NCBI GenBank assembly: GCA_021773135.1
Contig: JAJFKP010000007.1
Coordinates: forward strand, 30,227 to 94,226
Source: Woeseiaceae bacterium
GTDB lineage: Bacteria; Pseudomonadota; Gammaproteobacteria; Steroidobacterales; Woeseiaceae
Direction of reading: 5' to 3'
Length of the DNA stretch: 64,000 nucleotides
Shown here piece after piece: positions 53,625 through 62,863 of this stretch. The translations under genes were made by a program, and so were the position numbers. How positions within the stretch are numbered: the first letter of the stretch is position 1; each line of letters starts with the position of its first letter. The notes beneath the pieces are model-generated. The model did not search any database. It had not been told where the DNA came from and saw nothing but the letters and a program-made list of their open reading frames with translations.

Positions 53625-54707
53625 CTAGCTCATCAAGAACGGCAACAGGTCCCGAAAGCGCTGCTCATCGCCGCTTAGCGCCTTGTCTTCGGCATCGTCA
53701 ACGTCAGACACCTTCTTCAGCAAGCCCGGCAGTTCGCCATTGGTAGCCGACGCGAGAATCGCAGGGTGGATGTAGCTGCTACGGCAAACCGCAGCGGTAT
53801 TGCCAAGCGCTTCCGCCGTCTCCGCAACGGCTTCGCGTACTGCGGCCGCTCGATCCTTTTGCGTTTCGGCTGTTGCCAGTTTTGGTGCCACAGTGGACAA
53901 AGCGATGACACTGCCCCACCAGGTTCGGAAGTCCTTGGCAGTAACCCGCTCTGCCGCGGCATTGCGCAACCACTCATTGACATCACTGGAATCGACAGGT
54001 CGATATTGCTTCGCCGAGCTGGCAGACGGATCTCTATAACAAAACAGGAACTGACTATCGATTTCTTCGCATTGACGCATCACTTTCAGAAGTTTCTTGT
54101 CTCTGAGCTCGATTTCCCTTTGCTGCCCGCTCTTGCCTTCGAACTCAAGTGAGATGCGTATGCCCGCAAGGTCCACATTGTCGGCATCCAGCGTGGTCAC
54201 ACCGCGAGAGCCATGATTGCGGGTGTAGCGTTCGTTGCCAACTCGCAGTTGACCCTGGTCAATAAGGCTGACTACGGCTGCAAGCACGCGACGCCGATCC
54301 AGACCCTGTCGCTTGAGGTCCTTCGAAATGCGCTTACGTATGCGCGGTAACAAGCGACCGAACATTGCCATGCGGTCAAACTTTGTCGTGGCGCTGATCG
54401 CATGCCAGCGTTCGTGATACCGATATTGTTTGCGCCCGGCCTCGTCGCGGCCGGTCGCCTGAATGTGGCCGCGCGTTTGACGGCAGATCCATACGTCTTC
54501 CCACGCCGGCGGAATAGCCAGTGCCTCGATTCGTTTTCGAGTGCGTGCGGAACGAAGCGTCTTGCCCTGCGTCGACAGGTAGGTAAATCCTGTGCCACAG
54601 CGTCGGCGGCTATAACCTTTTTCGTCGCCGTTAATGTAGGTCAGACCGGCGCGCCGCGCACGCCGGGCGCTGCGTTGTTCCTGGGTTGGCGTATCTCCGG
54701 TCTTCAC
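53625..54707 (-). CDS. DNA topoisomerase IB (poxvirus-like)
   Basis: A 360-residue type IB topoisomerase. N-terminal domain YSRRRCGTGFTYLS then IPPAWEDVWIC, GHIQATGRDEAGRKQYRYH; catalytic domain VSLIDQGQLRVGNERYTRNHGSRGVTTL, RTWWGSVIA and the tyrosine in CRSSYIHPAILA (Tyr312). Relaxes supercoils; a bacterial accessory enzyme. The stop of the DUF4174 gene is 15 bases upstream, so they are probably co-transcribed. Confidence 0.92.
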   Translation of the reverse strand: MKTGDTPTQEQRSARRARRAGLTYINGDEKGYSRRRCGTGFTYLSTQGKTLRSARTRKRIEALAIPPAWEDVWICRQTRGHIQATGRDEAGRKQYRYHERWHAISATTKFDRMAMFGRLLPRIRKRISKDLKRQGLDRRRVLAAVVSLIDQGQLRVGNERYTRNHGSRGVTTLDADNVDLAGIRISLEFEGKSGQQREIELRDKKLLKVMRQCEEIDSQFLFCYRDPSASSAKQYRPVDSSDVNEWLRNAAAERVTAKDFRTWWGSVIALSTVAPKLATAETQKDRAAAVREAVAETAEALGNTAAVCRSSYIHPAILASATNGELPGLLKKVSDVDDAEDKALSGDEQRFRDLLPFLMS

Positions 54708-54722
54708 CGAGGTCGGGTCCGC

Positions 54723-55271
54723 TCAGTCTGCATTGGTCAGAGCGTCAACAACAGCCCTCAAGCGCTCGTCGTTGAGTGACCCGTGTACGCGACGCACGAC
54801 CTCACCGCTCCGGTTCAGCACAATAACGCCAGCAGTCTCACTGTCTCTCGGGATACTCAATGCCTTCTCCAGAACGGGTTTTCCGAGAAGCCAGGTCTGG
54901 TCGTGATAGCGTTTCGGTATCACTTCCTTCGCCTTTTCTATGGCATCGGCTTCGGATATGAAAAAGGGCAGGTCGATTGCAAGCACATCGCGTACGAGGA
55001 ATTGCTGCATATCAACGGCTTCACGAAGCGCTTCTGCCCAACGCCTTGTGGATTCGGCCGCGTCGCGCGAAGGCGTCACGATCAGCAGCGACCGTTGCCC
55101 GACGAATTCCTTACTCGAGACCTTTTCTCCGGTGAGTTGAGTGGCGTCAAACTCTGGCAGCGTCGGCTCAGCGGCACTGGCAGCGAAGATCAGCACGCTG
55201 GCGCAGAAGGTCGATACCAGGAAGTTGGTCGTTGCTCGCACCCGTTTACCCGTCCCGCCTGGAGCTATCAT
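54723..55271 (-). CDS. DUF4174 thioredoxin-like secreted protein
   Basis: A 182-residue protein with a signal peptide (TNFLVSTFCASVLIFAASAA) and a DUF4174-type domain: GQRSLLIVTPSRDAAESTRRW, VRDVLAIDLPFF, LLGKPVLEKALSIPRDSETAGVIVLNRSGEVVRRVHGSLNDERLRAVVDAL. The fold is peroxiredoxin-like but the CxxC is absent. Function unknown. Confidence 0.75.
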   Translation of the reverse strand: MIAPGGTGKRVRATTNFLVSTFCASVLIFAASAAEPTLPEFDATQLTGEKVSSKEFVGQRSLLIVTPSRDAAESTRRWAEALREAVDMQQFLVRDVLAIDLPFFISEADAIEKAKEVIPKRYHDQTWLLGKPVLEKALSIPRDSETAGVIVLNRSGEVVRRVHGSLNDERLRAVVDALTNAD

Positions 55272-55302
55272 GGCTGTAGTTTCCGGATAGCACGCCAGCC
55301 AC

Positions 55303-55695
55303 CTAATTTCGGACAGCCAGATAACCGACCGCAGCAGCGCTCGCCGTCAGGAATGCCCCCCAGGCGATGTCCGACACCGCAAGCGTCAAAGACCAGTTCG
55401 TGAGAATCGCGTAATTGGTCAATGTGAAAGTGCCGTAGGCAAGCGCGCCGAGCAATGCACCGTTCACGATTGCGGAACCTATACGTCCCTCGCGGTAAGC
55501 TGGGCGCACGGCAAAGTACACTATTCCTGCGATATAGCCGACGTAGAATACTCCGGCGGCATACCCATTGGCCGTTTCCCGCAGCATATCGCCGAGCTGG
55601 GAAGCATAGACGTCGCGAAGGAAAAACCCTATCCAGAGAAGATCAATGACCAGAAATGATGCTGCAGTTGCCGCAGTCGCTTTGATGTAATTCAT
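55303..55695 (-). CDS. DUF2177 membrane protein
   Basis: A 130-residue four-helix membrane protein (TAATAASFLVIDLLWIGFFLRDVY, AAGVFYVGYIAGIVYFAV, IVNGALLGALAYGTFTLTNYAIL, VSDIAWGAFLTASAAAVGYLAV) with the conserved DLLWIGF and GALAYGTFTLTNYA motifs of DUF2177. Function unknown. On the same strand as the DUF4174 gene, 31 bases from it. Confidence 0.87.
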   Translation of the reverse strand: MNYIKATAATAASFLVIDLLWIGFFLRDVYASQLGDMLRETANGYAAGVFYVGYIAGIVYFAVRPAYREGRIGSAIVNGALLGALAYGTFTLTNYAILTNWSLTLAVSDIAWGAFLTASAAAVGYLAVRN

Positions 55696-55720
55696 CGTCG
55701 GATCTTACCTGCTAATGAAT

Positions 55721-55758
55721 CACGGGTTGCCATTCGGTTTCAAATTGAAACAATTTCC
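55721..55758. repeat. Third short repeat (copy 2)
   Basis: CACGGGTTGCCATTCGG, then TTTCA-AAT-TGAAA and CAATTTC, matching 4214-4260. A family 1 half-site follows. Confidence 0.55.
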
Positions 55759-55774
55759 GGTTCAAACAGATAAA

Positions 55775-55798
55775 GGGGTCGAACCGATTTTATCGACA
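55775..55798. repeat. Family 1 half-site
   Basis: Single forward half-site (ggggtcgaaccgattttatc). Confidence 0.8.
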
Positions 55799-55826
55799 CC
55801 CCGTGAATCCGTAGACCTTTCTACCG

Positions 55827-56346
55827 TCAAACGACAGTGATGTGATACCCGTTGTGTTTACGAATATTCAGCACTCGATTGTCATCGAATATCAGGTACG
55901 GACCCTTGATGCCGGCGAGGCAACCTTCGATCTCCGCATGCTTGTCAAAACCGACACTCATAACTTTTCAGCATACCGATTAACGGGATAGTTGATCGAG
56001 CAGACGGTGTCATCGGTGGCGACAAACTGCTGCAGGTCGGCGTCGAGTGTGTCAGTCAACGCTGACTTCCTCGCGACGAGGTCCGCATCGATTACCTCGT
56101 TTTCTAACATGCGCTGCCAATTCGTCCGATCGGTCAGGTGTTCTTGCATAGCAACCGCAACGAGACCTGCCGTATAGCGATTTGGGACGCGCGCAAATAC
56201 GATGGCATCGGTTGCGCCCTGGTCTATCCAGCGGGTGGGCATTTGCGCGGCCCGCGTGATGCCCACTTTGACGGCGGAGCTTCGTGCGAGATAAATGATC
56301 TGCTCAACCAGTCAATGTTTTTCCGCCCAGGACATATCCCGAGAAT
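55827..56346 (-). pseudogene. DUF2797 protein remnant
   Basis: Translating the minus strand from the repeat edge at 56346 gives YSRDMSWAEKH, a TGA stop, then LVEQIIYLARSSAVKVGITR, AAQMPTRWIDQGATDAIVFAR, TNWQRMLENEVIDADLVARK. The frame ends at 55958, and MSVGFDKHAEIEGCLAGIKG, PYLIFDDNRVLNIRKHNGYH continues in another frame from 55961 to 55827. All of this matches the DUF2797 family, whose motifs are YLA(N/D)SSGLKVGITR and VEGxLxGIKGQYLIF. The TGA replaces a zinc-ligand Cys. The N-terminal zinc-ribbon half is missing; the break coincides with the family 1 repeat at 56349. Confidence 0.8.
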
Positions 56347-56348
56347 AA

Positions 56349-56484
56349 GGGGTCGAACCGAATTAAATGATTCGTTTCGTTATTAGCAGACAAAGGCTGG
56401 TTTTCGAAAAGCGGGTTCGACCCCTTATTCTGCGACCCCATATTCTGTCGGAGAGCTAAACAAAAAAATCGGTTCGACCCCTAT
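56349..56484. repeat. Family 1 repeat cluster
   Basis: Left arm at 56349, right arms at 56412 and 56466, between the DUF2797 remnant and the ScfR-type gene. The right edge ends nine bases before that gene's stop codon. Confidence 0.9.
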
Positions 56485-56492
56485 ATTTGTTC

Positions 56493-58049
56493 CTAATTTG
56501 TTGTCAACGACTGACGAATCTCATCGATTTCGGGTTTTAGTTTTGGTGCCGCCTTGCCAAGGCAGTGCTTCTCCCTCGGGCAGCTCGTGCTTCTTGGGCA
56601 GATAATAGTGGCATCTTTGTTTGCGCCGGCTGCTATCCAGCCAATGTTCAGAATCTTGCCAATGCTTTCCAGCTGTCGCCGGTTTTCTGACGGAATAGGG
56701 CCAGAGCCACCGTGCTTGTTGCAGGCGTTCTGGATCTGGTCGATCGTCCTGGCCGCATCGATGCCCTGCGCCCTGAGCGCCGGCGAGAGGTCTACACCGG
56801 CGCAAAGCACGTGCGGATTACCGGCCGCATCTTTGTTGCGAATGGACTCGCAGCAGTAAAGGTGCTTGTCGCCCGCAGACTCGAGTATGGAGATTTGTGC
56901 GGACGGTTTCGTCGAGCGGGAATTGATCATCCTGAATACTGCCCAGTGCTGGCAGGGGTCCGATACCATCGTCATGTTGCCCCATGGCAGCGGAATCCCG
57001 TTGCCACGATAGACCGCACGCAGGTTGCCGGGCGGGTAGGCATCGAAGTAGTGCCAGTGCGGATAGGGCGATACGCTCGACATGCGGCGCATGACCAGCG
57101 TTCTTGTGAGGTCGACCTTGTCGCCGGCGTCGATGCCATAGGAATGCCTGGCAAGGAATTGGCGGAACGGCGTTTTCGGGCCGAGCAGCGCTGCCGCGAA
57201 GTAACTGCACTCGAAATCCCGCCAGGCGAACAGCACGTCCTTCGCATCCATGTTAGGAGACTCGGCATCGTAACGCCGGCCGGATGCCCGGCCTCCAGAG
57301 ACCTGGGGCGCCCGGGCGCCATCGCCGTCGTGCAGGATCTTGTGCGCAATGTGATTGGCCAGGTCGAACTTGAGACGTGCCGGCGTCGTCTCGAGGCACT
57401 TGTTCAGGTAGATCACATTTGGTGCGTCAAAAAATGAGCGCACCAGCGTATTCAATGGTTTGTCGGTATCGCCTTTGTCCTTGAAGGAAGACTTGTCGAA
57501 CCAGCGTATCTTCAAACCCAGCGATCCGGCGATACCTAATATGTCATCAAGGCTAAGTGGAAAGATCTTCCTGCCCACCGATTCTGCAGCACGCTCGAGG
57601 TCAGGAAAACGATTCTGGTTCGACTCCTGGTGCGCACGAATCAGCAGGTGCGCAAACTGTCGTCCGGTTGTACCGGTCTGCGCCAGCAACTCGGGAATGG
57701 CGAGTTGTAGCAGATTCTCGGAAAACAGGAATCCGGGCTCGAGCGGCATTCCGGCAACTGCAGACGTTCTTGGCGCGGGATCTATCGCTGTCGCTTCCAG
57801 CGATTCATCATAAAACCAGTTCAGGTCCCGCTGGAATATGTCAGCAATGATTTTTACCAGTCGTTCCGACGGCACCCGCTTGCCGTTCTCGATCATCGAC
57901 AGGTAGGAGACCGACGGCGCCGCCGTCGCATCCAGCTGCACGCAGCGTACCGAAAGGTCTTCCAGCGTCAGGTGATTGCGCTTCCTCAGGGATTTTATCT
58001 TGGTACCAAGGAAATGTGCCTTGCGAGTCAGGTTTGCCCGGGTTGCCAT
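56493..58049 (-). CDS. ScfR/RamB-type short-chain fatty acyl regulator
   Basis: A 518-residue regulator: XRE helix-turn-helix at ~12-70 (LTLEDLSVRCVQLDATAAPSVSYLSMIENGKRVPSERL), a middle domain resembling ImmA/IrrE peptidases (FDLANHIAHKILHDGDGARAP), and a C-terminal DUF2083 domain with CPR-type Cys (IICPRSTSCPREKHCLGKA). ScfR and RamB sense acetyl- or propionyl-type metabolites and control the glyoxylate or methylcitrate pathways. It is divergent from aceA/glcB, its likely target, across direct repeats. Confidence 0.88.
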   Translation of the reverse strand: MATRANLTRKAHFLGTKIKSLRKRNHLTLEDLSVRCVQLDATAAPSVSYLSMIENGKRVPSERLVKIIADIFQRDLNWFYDESLEATAIDPAPRTSAVAGMPLEPGFLFSENLLQLAIPELLAQTGTTGRQFAHLLIRAHQESNQNRFPDLERAAESVGRKIFPLSLDDILGIAGSLGLKIRWFDKSSFKDKGDTDKPLNTLVRSFFDAPNVIYLNKCLETTPARLKFDLANHIAHKILHDGDGARAPQVSGGRASGRRYDAESPNMDAKDVLFAWRDFECSYFAAALLGPKTPFRQFLARHSYGIDAGDKVDLTRTLVMRRMSSVSPYPHWHYFDAYPPGNLRAVYRGNGIPLPWGNMTMVSDPCQHWAVFRMINSRSTKPSAQISILESAGDKHLYCCESIRNKDAAGNPHVLCAGVDLSPALRAQGIDAARTIDQIQNACNKHGGSGPIPSENRRQLESIGKILNIGWIAAGANKDATIICPRSTSCPREKHCLGKAAPKLKPEIDEIRQSLTTN

Positions 58050-58061
58050 AATCCAGTTCTT

Positions 58062-58098
58062 TGTGAAATTGACACTGTGAAATTTTTATTGTGAAATT
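58062..58098. promoter_or_regulatory. Three direct repeats TGTGAAATT, 14-bp spacing
   Basis: TGTGAAATT starts at 58062, 58076 and 58090, exactly 14 bases apart, between the divergent regulator and aceA. A partial inverted copy, ATTTCAC, lies at 58138. They probably form the operator for the regulator (inference). Confidence 0.65.
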
Positions 58099-58183
58099 TT
58101 AATAACTCCTTGCGTACTATAACCAACAGAAAATGACATTTCACGCAGATTTGTCGGTCAATGACACAACCAGGGAGAATGAA

Positions 58184-59464
58184 ATGAAGCGCAAGGAACA
58201 AATCTCGAACCTCCAGCTGGAGTGGGAAGCAAGCCCCCGCTGGCAAGGGGTGCGCCGCGAATATTCAGCCGCAGACGTCGTGAAACTGCGCGGCACGGTG
58301 CAGGTTGAACACACGCTCGCCCGCCTTGGCGCCGAGAAACTCTGGCGGCTGGTCAACCAGGAGAAGCCGCTGTGCGCGCTCGGGGCGTTGACCGGTAACC
58401 AGGCTATCCAGGAAATTCAGGCGGGCCTGAAAGCCATATATTGCTCGGGCTGGCAGGTCGCCGGCGACGGCAACAGTGCTGGAGAGATGTACCCGGACCA
58501 GAGCCTTTACCCGGTGGATTCCGTGCCGAAGATGGTAGAGCGTATCAACAATGCCTTTCTTCGCACCGACGAAATTCATGCGCTAAACGATAAAACGGAT
58601 ACCGATTGGCTGGCGCCAATCGTTGCCGATGCGGAGGCGGGGTTCGGCGGCAATCTCAATGCATTCGAATTGATGAAAAGCATGATTCGGGCAGGTGCTG
58701 CCGGCGTTCATTTCGAGGACCAGCTCTCATCAGCCAAGAAGTGCGGACACATGGGCGGCAAGGTCCTCGTGCCGACACAGGAGGCCGTAGCGAAGTTATC
58801 CGCGGCGCGCCTGGCAGCAGACGTCATGGGCGTCCCCACGGTGGTAATCGCGAGGACCGACGCGGATGCCGCCAACCTGATTACCTCGGATGCTGACGAG
58901 CGCGATGCGCCGTTTATTACGGGCGAGCGCACGCCCGAAGGATTTTTCTGCACGAACGCCGGCATGGACCAGGCGATTGCACGTGGCCTCGCGTACGCAC
59001 CGTATGCCGACATGATCTGGTGCGAGACATCGAAGCCGGATCTCGCACAGGCGAAACGTTTTGCAGACGCCATTCATGCCCGGTTCCCGGATCAGCTGCT
59101 TGCCTACAATTGCTCTCCGTCATTTAACTGGAAAGCGAATCTCGACGGCGAAACAATGAAAACATTCCGCGAGGAGCTGGGCGGGATGGGCTACAAGTTT
59201 CAATTCATTACGCTCGCTGGCTGGCATGCGCTGAACTCCAGCATGTTCAGGCTCAGCAAAGCCTACAAAGCGGAAGGGATGTTCGCTTATTCGCAACTGC
59301 AGGAACGCGAGTTCGCCGATGAGGAGCACGGCTTTCGTGCCGCCAAACATCAGTCATTCGTTGGCGCCGGATACTTTGACGCTGTTCAAAACACAATAAT
59401 GGCTGGCGCGTCTTCGACGACAGCAATGGACGGAAGCACAGAAGAAGAGCAGTTTGTCGCATAG
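58184..59464 (+). CDS. aceA: Isocitrate lyase
   Basis: A 426-residue isocitrate lyase, splitting isocitrate into glyoxylate and succinate. The active-site KKCGHMGGK (Cys187) and the metal-binding [22 protein letters not shown] are intact, as are [19 protein letters not shown] and [16 protein letters not shown]. Start from ATG at 58184 with GGGAG upstream; the frame extends to 58133. The first gene of the glyoxylate shunt, 10 bases before glcB. Confidence 0.95.
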   Translation: MKRKEQISNLQLEWEASPRWQGVRREYSAADVVKLRGTVQVEHTLARLGAEKLWRLVNQEKPLCALGALTGNQAIQEIQAGLKAIYCSGWQVAGDGNSAGEMYPDQSLYPVDSVPKMVERINNAFLRTDEIHALNDKTDTDWLAPIVADAEAGFGGNLNAFELMKSMIRAGAAGVHFEDQLSSAKKCGHMGGKVLVPTQEAVAKLSAARLAADVMGVPTVVIARTDADAANLITSDADERDAPFITGERTPEGFFCTNAGMDQAIARGLAYAPYADMIWCETSKPDLAQAKRFADAIHARFPDQLLAYNCSPSFNWKANLDGETMKTFREELGGMGYKFQFITLAGWHALNSSMFRLSKAYKAEGMFAYSQLQEREFADEEHGFRAAKHQSFVGAGYFDAVQNTIMAGASSTTAMDGSTEEEQFVA

Positions 59465-59474
59465 GGGAAAAGAT

Positions 59475-61694
59475 ATGTATGCAGTGAGCCTCAAAGAAAG
59501 AATGCCGGGCGATCGGCTGGTGATCGGTGGTTTGAATATAGATGCCAGCTTCCACCGATTTGTTGAAACGGAATTGTTGCCGGCCATTGGTGTTGACTCA
59601 GGGCGTTTCTGGACGGGCGTTCAGAGTATCTTGGACGATCTCACGCCGCTGAATCGCAGGTTGCTTGCGATTCGGGACGAGTTACAGTTGTCGATAGACA
59701 ACTGGCACAAGGCTCGTGAGGGAAATGCATGGAAGCATGCGCGGTATGTCGAATTCCTCAGGCACATTGGGTACCTGAGGACCCCCGGCAAGCCGTTCAC
59801 GATATCGACAAAAAACGTCGATCCCGAGATTGCCAACACGGCCGGTCCGCAACTCGTCGTCCCGGTCAACAACGCACGCTTTGCCATCAATGCTGCCAAT
59901 GCGCGCTGGGGCAGCCTGTTCGATGCGCTGTATGGCTCTGACGTCATTCCCCGGGACAAGGCACGGGATGCATCGTCTGCCGGCTACGATCCGGCGCGCG
60001 GTTCTGCCGTCATCGCCTATTCGACCGACTTTCTCGATCTTTCAGTACCGCTGAAGGAGGCCTCTCACGCGGATGTCGTTCGTTATACGGTCAGTATTCC
60101 GATGCGCTATGCCGAGTGCCATGCGGAACTAAAGGACGGTCGAACAGTTGGATTTGCAGACAAGCGTCGCTTCATCGGCTGGACCGGCTACGGTTCGCGC
60201 AAATCGCTTCTATTCATGAACAACGGCCTGCATATCGAGATACAGGTGGATCCGGAGCATCCCGTTGGTTGCGATGCCCCCGGACACATTCACGACATTA
60301 TTCTGGAAGCTGCGCTCACAACCATCCAGGATTGCGAGGATTCAGTCTCTGCCGTCAATGCCCAAGAAAAGACTGGTGTTTATCGGAACTGGCTGGGCCT
60401 GATGCAGGGTAAGCTCGAGGCAACATTCGAGAAGAACGGCCGCACACGAACGCGGAGGCTCAACAGAGAGCGCAAATTCATTGGTATAGATGGCAGCGAG
60501 GTCATCCTGCCCGGTACCAGTGTCATGATGGTGCGCAACACCGGACTCCTGATGACGACGGATGTGGTGCTGGACAGACAGGGTGATGAAGTTTTTGAGG
60601 GCCTGCTCGATGCGATCATCACGACTGCCTGCGCGATCAGCAACTCTCGCCAAAAGAACCAGCTGATTAACAGCCAGGCGGGGAGCATCTACATCGTCAA
60701 ACCCAAGCTGCACGGACCCGATGAGGTCGCGTTCGTAAATACATTATTTTGTCAGGTCGAGAAACTTTTCGAACTGCCGCGCAACACGATAAAGATCGGC
60801 ATCATGGATGAGGAACGCCGGACAACTGTCAATCTCCGGGAATGTATACGGGCCGTGCGGGGGCGGCTTGCATTTATTAACACCGGGTTCCTGGATCGAA
60901 CCGGCGACGAGATACACACGAGCATGTGTGCCGGCCCGGTACTGCCAAAAGAATCGATCAAGCAACAGCCCTGGCTGAAAGCATACGAAAACTGGAATGT
61001 TGACACTGGTATCAGCTGCGGAATGCGCGGGAAAGCGCAAATTGGCAAGGGCATGTGGCCGATGCCGGATGAGATGCGACGTATGATCGACGAAAAGCGG
61101 GCGCACCCTGAGTTGGGTGCCAACTGCGCCTGGGTGCCGTCACCGTCTGCCGCTACGTTACACGCCATGCACTACCACGAGATCGACGTCGCCGCGCGGC
61201 AGAAGATTATTGCAAAGCGGCGTGCTGCCAGCCTGGAGGACATACTCACGCCGCCGATCGCCAAAGCGAGTGAACTGGATGCGGAAACGGTGCAGCGGGA
61301 GCTGGACAATAATGCGCAAAGCATTCTTGGCTACGTCGTTCGCTGGATCGACCAGGGAGTCGGCTGTTCGAAAGTGCCCGATATCCACGAAATCGGATTG
61401 ATGGAAGATCGTGCGACGCTGCGAATCTCCAGCCAGCACATCGCAAACTGGCTGATCCACCGTATCTGCTCAGAGGAACAGGTCCGCGAAACCTTCAAAC
61501 GGATGGCACAGATCGTAGACGATCAGAATGCAGGCGACGCTGCGTATCGACGAATGAGTGACGACCTTGATCGAAGCCTGGCATTTAAGGCGGCGTGCGA
61601 CCTGGTCTTCAGCGGTGCCGCACAGCCGAACGGCTATACGGAACCGTTGCTGCACGAGTATCGGAGGCGAAAGATACTGTCTCTATTGGCGTAA
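59475..61694 (+). CDS. glcB: Malate synthase G
   Basis: A 739-residue malate synthase G, condensing glyoxylate with acetyl-CoA to malate. Seen: NARWGSLFDALYGSDVIP, DLSVPLKEASHADVVRYTV, DCEDSVSAVNAQEKTGVYRNWLGLM, INTGFLDRTGDEIHTSM, CAWVPSPSAATLHAMHYHEIDV. Full family length. AGGGGAAAAG before the ATG at 59475. Forms a two-gene glyoxylate-shunt operon with aceA. Confidence 0.95.
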   Translation: MYAVSLKERMPGDRLVIGGLNIDASFHRFVETELLPAIGVDSGRFWTGVQSILDDLTPLNRRLLAIRDELQLSIDNWHKAREGNAWKHARYVEFLRHIGYLRTPGKPFTISTKNVDPEIANTAGPQLVVPVNNARFAINAANARWGSLFDALYGSDVIPRDKARDASSAGYDPARGSAVIAYSTDFLDLSVPLKEASHADVVRYTVSIPMRYAECHAELKDGRTVGFADKRRFIGWTGYGSRKSLLFMNNGLHIEIQVDPEHPVGCDAPGHIHDIILEAALTTIQDCEDSVSAVNAQEKTGVYRNWLGLMQGKLEATFEKNGRTRTRRLNRERKFIGIDGSEVILPGTSVMMVRNTGLLMTTDVVLDRQGDEVFEGLLDAIITTACAISNSRQKNQLINSQAGSIYIVKPKLHGPDEVAFVNTLFCQVEKLFELPRNTIKIGIMDEERRTTVNLRECIRAVRGRLAFINTGFLDRTGDEIHTSMCAGPVLPKESIKQQPWLKAYENWNVDTGISCGMRGKAQIGKGMWPMPDEMRRMIDEKRAHPELGANCAWVPSPSAATLHAMHYHEIDVAARQKIIAKRRAASLEDILTPPIAKASELDAETVQRELDNNAQSILGYVVRWIDQGVGCSKVPDIHEIGLMEDRATLRISSQHIANWLIHRICSEEQVRETFKRMAQIVDDQNAGDAAYRRMSDDLDRSLAFKAACDLVFSGAAQPNGYTEPLLHEYRRRKILSLLA

Positions 61695-61796
61695 TATCAA
61701 TCTTCGTGTGCGGTCGTAGAGGGCGCCACTCGCGATCTCGGGGACGGGTTACCTGTTAAAGAAATAAGGAAACTGTTCATGGAATTCGGGCCGTCA

Positions 61797-62654
61797 TCAG
61801 AATGTAAATCCAACGCCTATCTCTGGAGCGAAACCTGCAGCCTTCTATGTGACGCCGAACCCGCTGTTGAGTTTCAGTATCCCGCCGGGCCTCAGGGTCA
61901 ACTAAGCCTCTCCAATAATGCTGACTTCGTCCTCTTCGCCCTCGATCATTGACGCGTTTCAGGTATTCAAGTGCGTATTCGCCAGGTGCGACTTTATCCT
62001 CCTCATCATCGTAGGCAATCGACACTCTGCGGTGCAAGGTTCCCCGGTCAAAGCCGCGGATGAACCCGGTACCCACGGCGAACTCAACGTCAGTGGCACC
62101 AAACAGGACTTGCGTGTCCTGAAACGGGAATTCCACTTTACAAAAACTGTACAGTGCCGGACGATCGGGTGATTCGTTTCGCCAGAGTCAACGCAACTGT
62201 GCCTCGGCTCCGGCAAATCCGGACTTTTTCGTTCGTACTGGCAGGGGTGATGAGTCGGACGCTGCTTTATCCAAAGCCGCAGATGCGTACAGCTCCGCTT
62301 CGAACTCGAATGCGAGCTTGTCGCTAAAGCCATTACCGATGAACAGAACGGCTGCGTGCTCTCTACCTTCGCCGAAAAATTCGTCTTAGCCGACCACCGT
62401 GGGCCGTGGAAATCCGAGCTCACGCGGATCGTACTCTTCGTCATTGTTGCTCGAATATTCGTAGAACGGATAGGCCATCCATTGACCACTCTCAATAAGG
62501 TTCCGAACAATGGCGTCGGCATGCCCGGACCACGGTCCTGAAGGTAGTCGGGTAGCGGTTCGTCTGCGCCGGCGGCACGGCTTGAAAGAAGAACGAAGGC
62601 GAGGAACAAGGTGCAAGGAGCAAAAGGCGGACAGCGCACGGTTGATCTCCGGTG
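61797..62654 (-). pseudogene. Outer-membrane protein, decayed
   Basis: A secretory start (APCTLFLAFVLLSSRAAGA) and DYLQDRGPGMPTPLFGT are in one frame, then LIESGQWMAYPFYEYSSNND, EEYDPRELGFP, a TAA stop (62386), DEFFGEGREHAAVLFIGNGF, SDKLAFEFEAELYA, a TGA stop near 62188, PALYSFCKVEFPFQDTQVLF, GATDVEFAVGTGFIRGF in a second frame, and EGEEDEVSIIGEA, KLNSGFGVT, APEIGVGFTF in a third (with two more stops). In order these rebuild a barrel-type protein ending in F. At least two frameshifts and four stops mean it is dead. Family name not recalled. Confidence 0.75.
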
Positions 62655-62756
62655 CATTGGCAGGAACAAAGCACTACGCACGTCGCCGCGCAGGGTTTGC
62701 ACCGTCTTTTCTGGTTAGTCGGGCGAAACACCGGAAATCGGTCGTCCGCAGAATGA

Positions 62757-62834
62757 GGGGTCGAACCGATTTTATTCAACCAGCCTCGGCCTGCCATACG
62801 CGCAAGGTATCGATTAATTCGGTTCGACCCCTTA
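62757..62834. repeat. Family 1 repeat, inverted pair
   Basis: Arms at 62757 and 62815-62832 with about 45 bases between. Confidence 0.9.
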
Positions 62835-62863
62835 ATTTCCCTCCGAGCTATTTTTGCAGGCCG

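Noticed and set aside
55958..56266. Separate 102-residue gene followed by an overlapping 44-residue gene
   Set aside because: Both pieces belong to one broken DUF2797 gene.
56310..56318. TGA in the DUF2797 remnant as a selenocysteine codon
   Set aside because: It replaces a structural zinc Cys, the gene has a frameshift and lost its 5' half, and no SECIS-like hairpin was seen.
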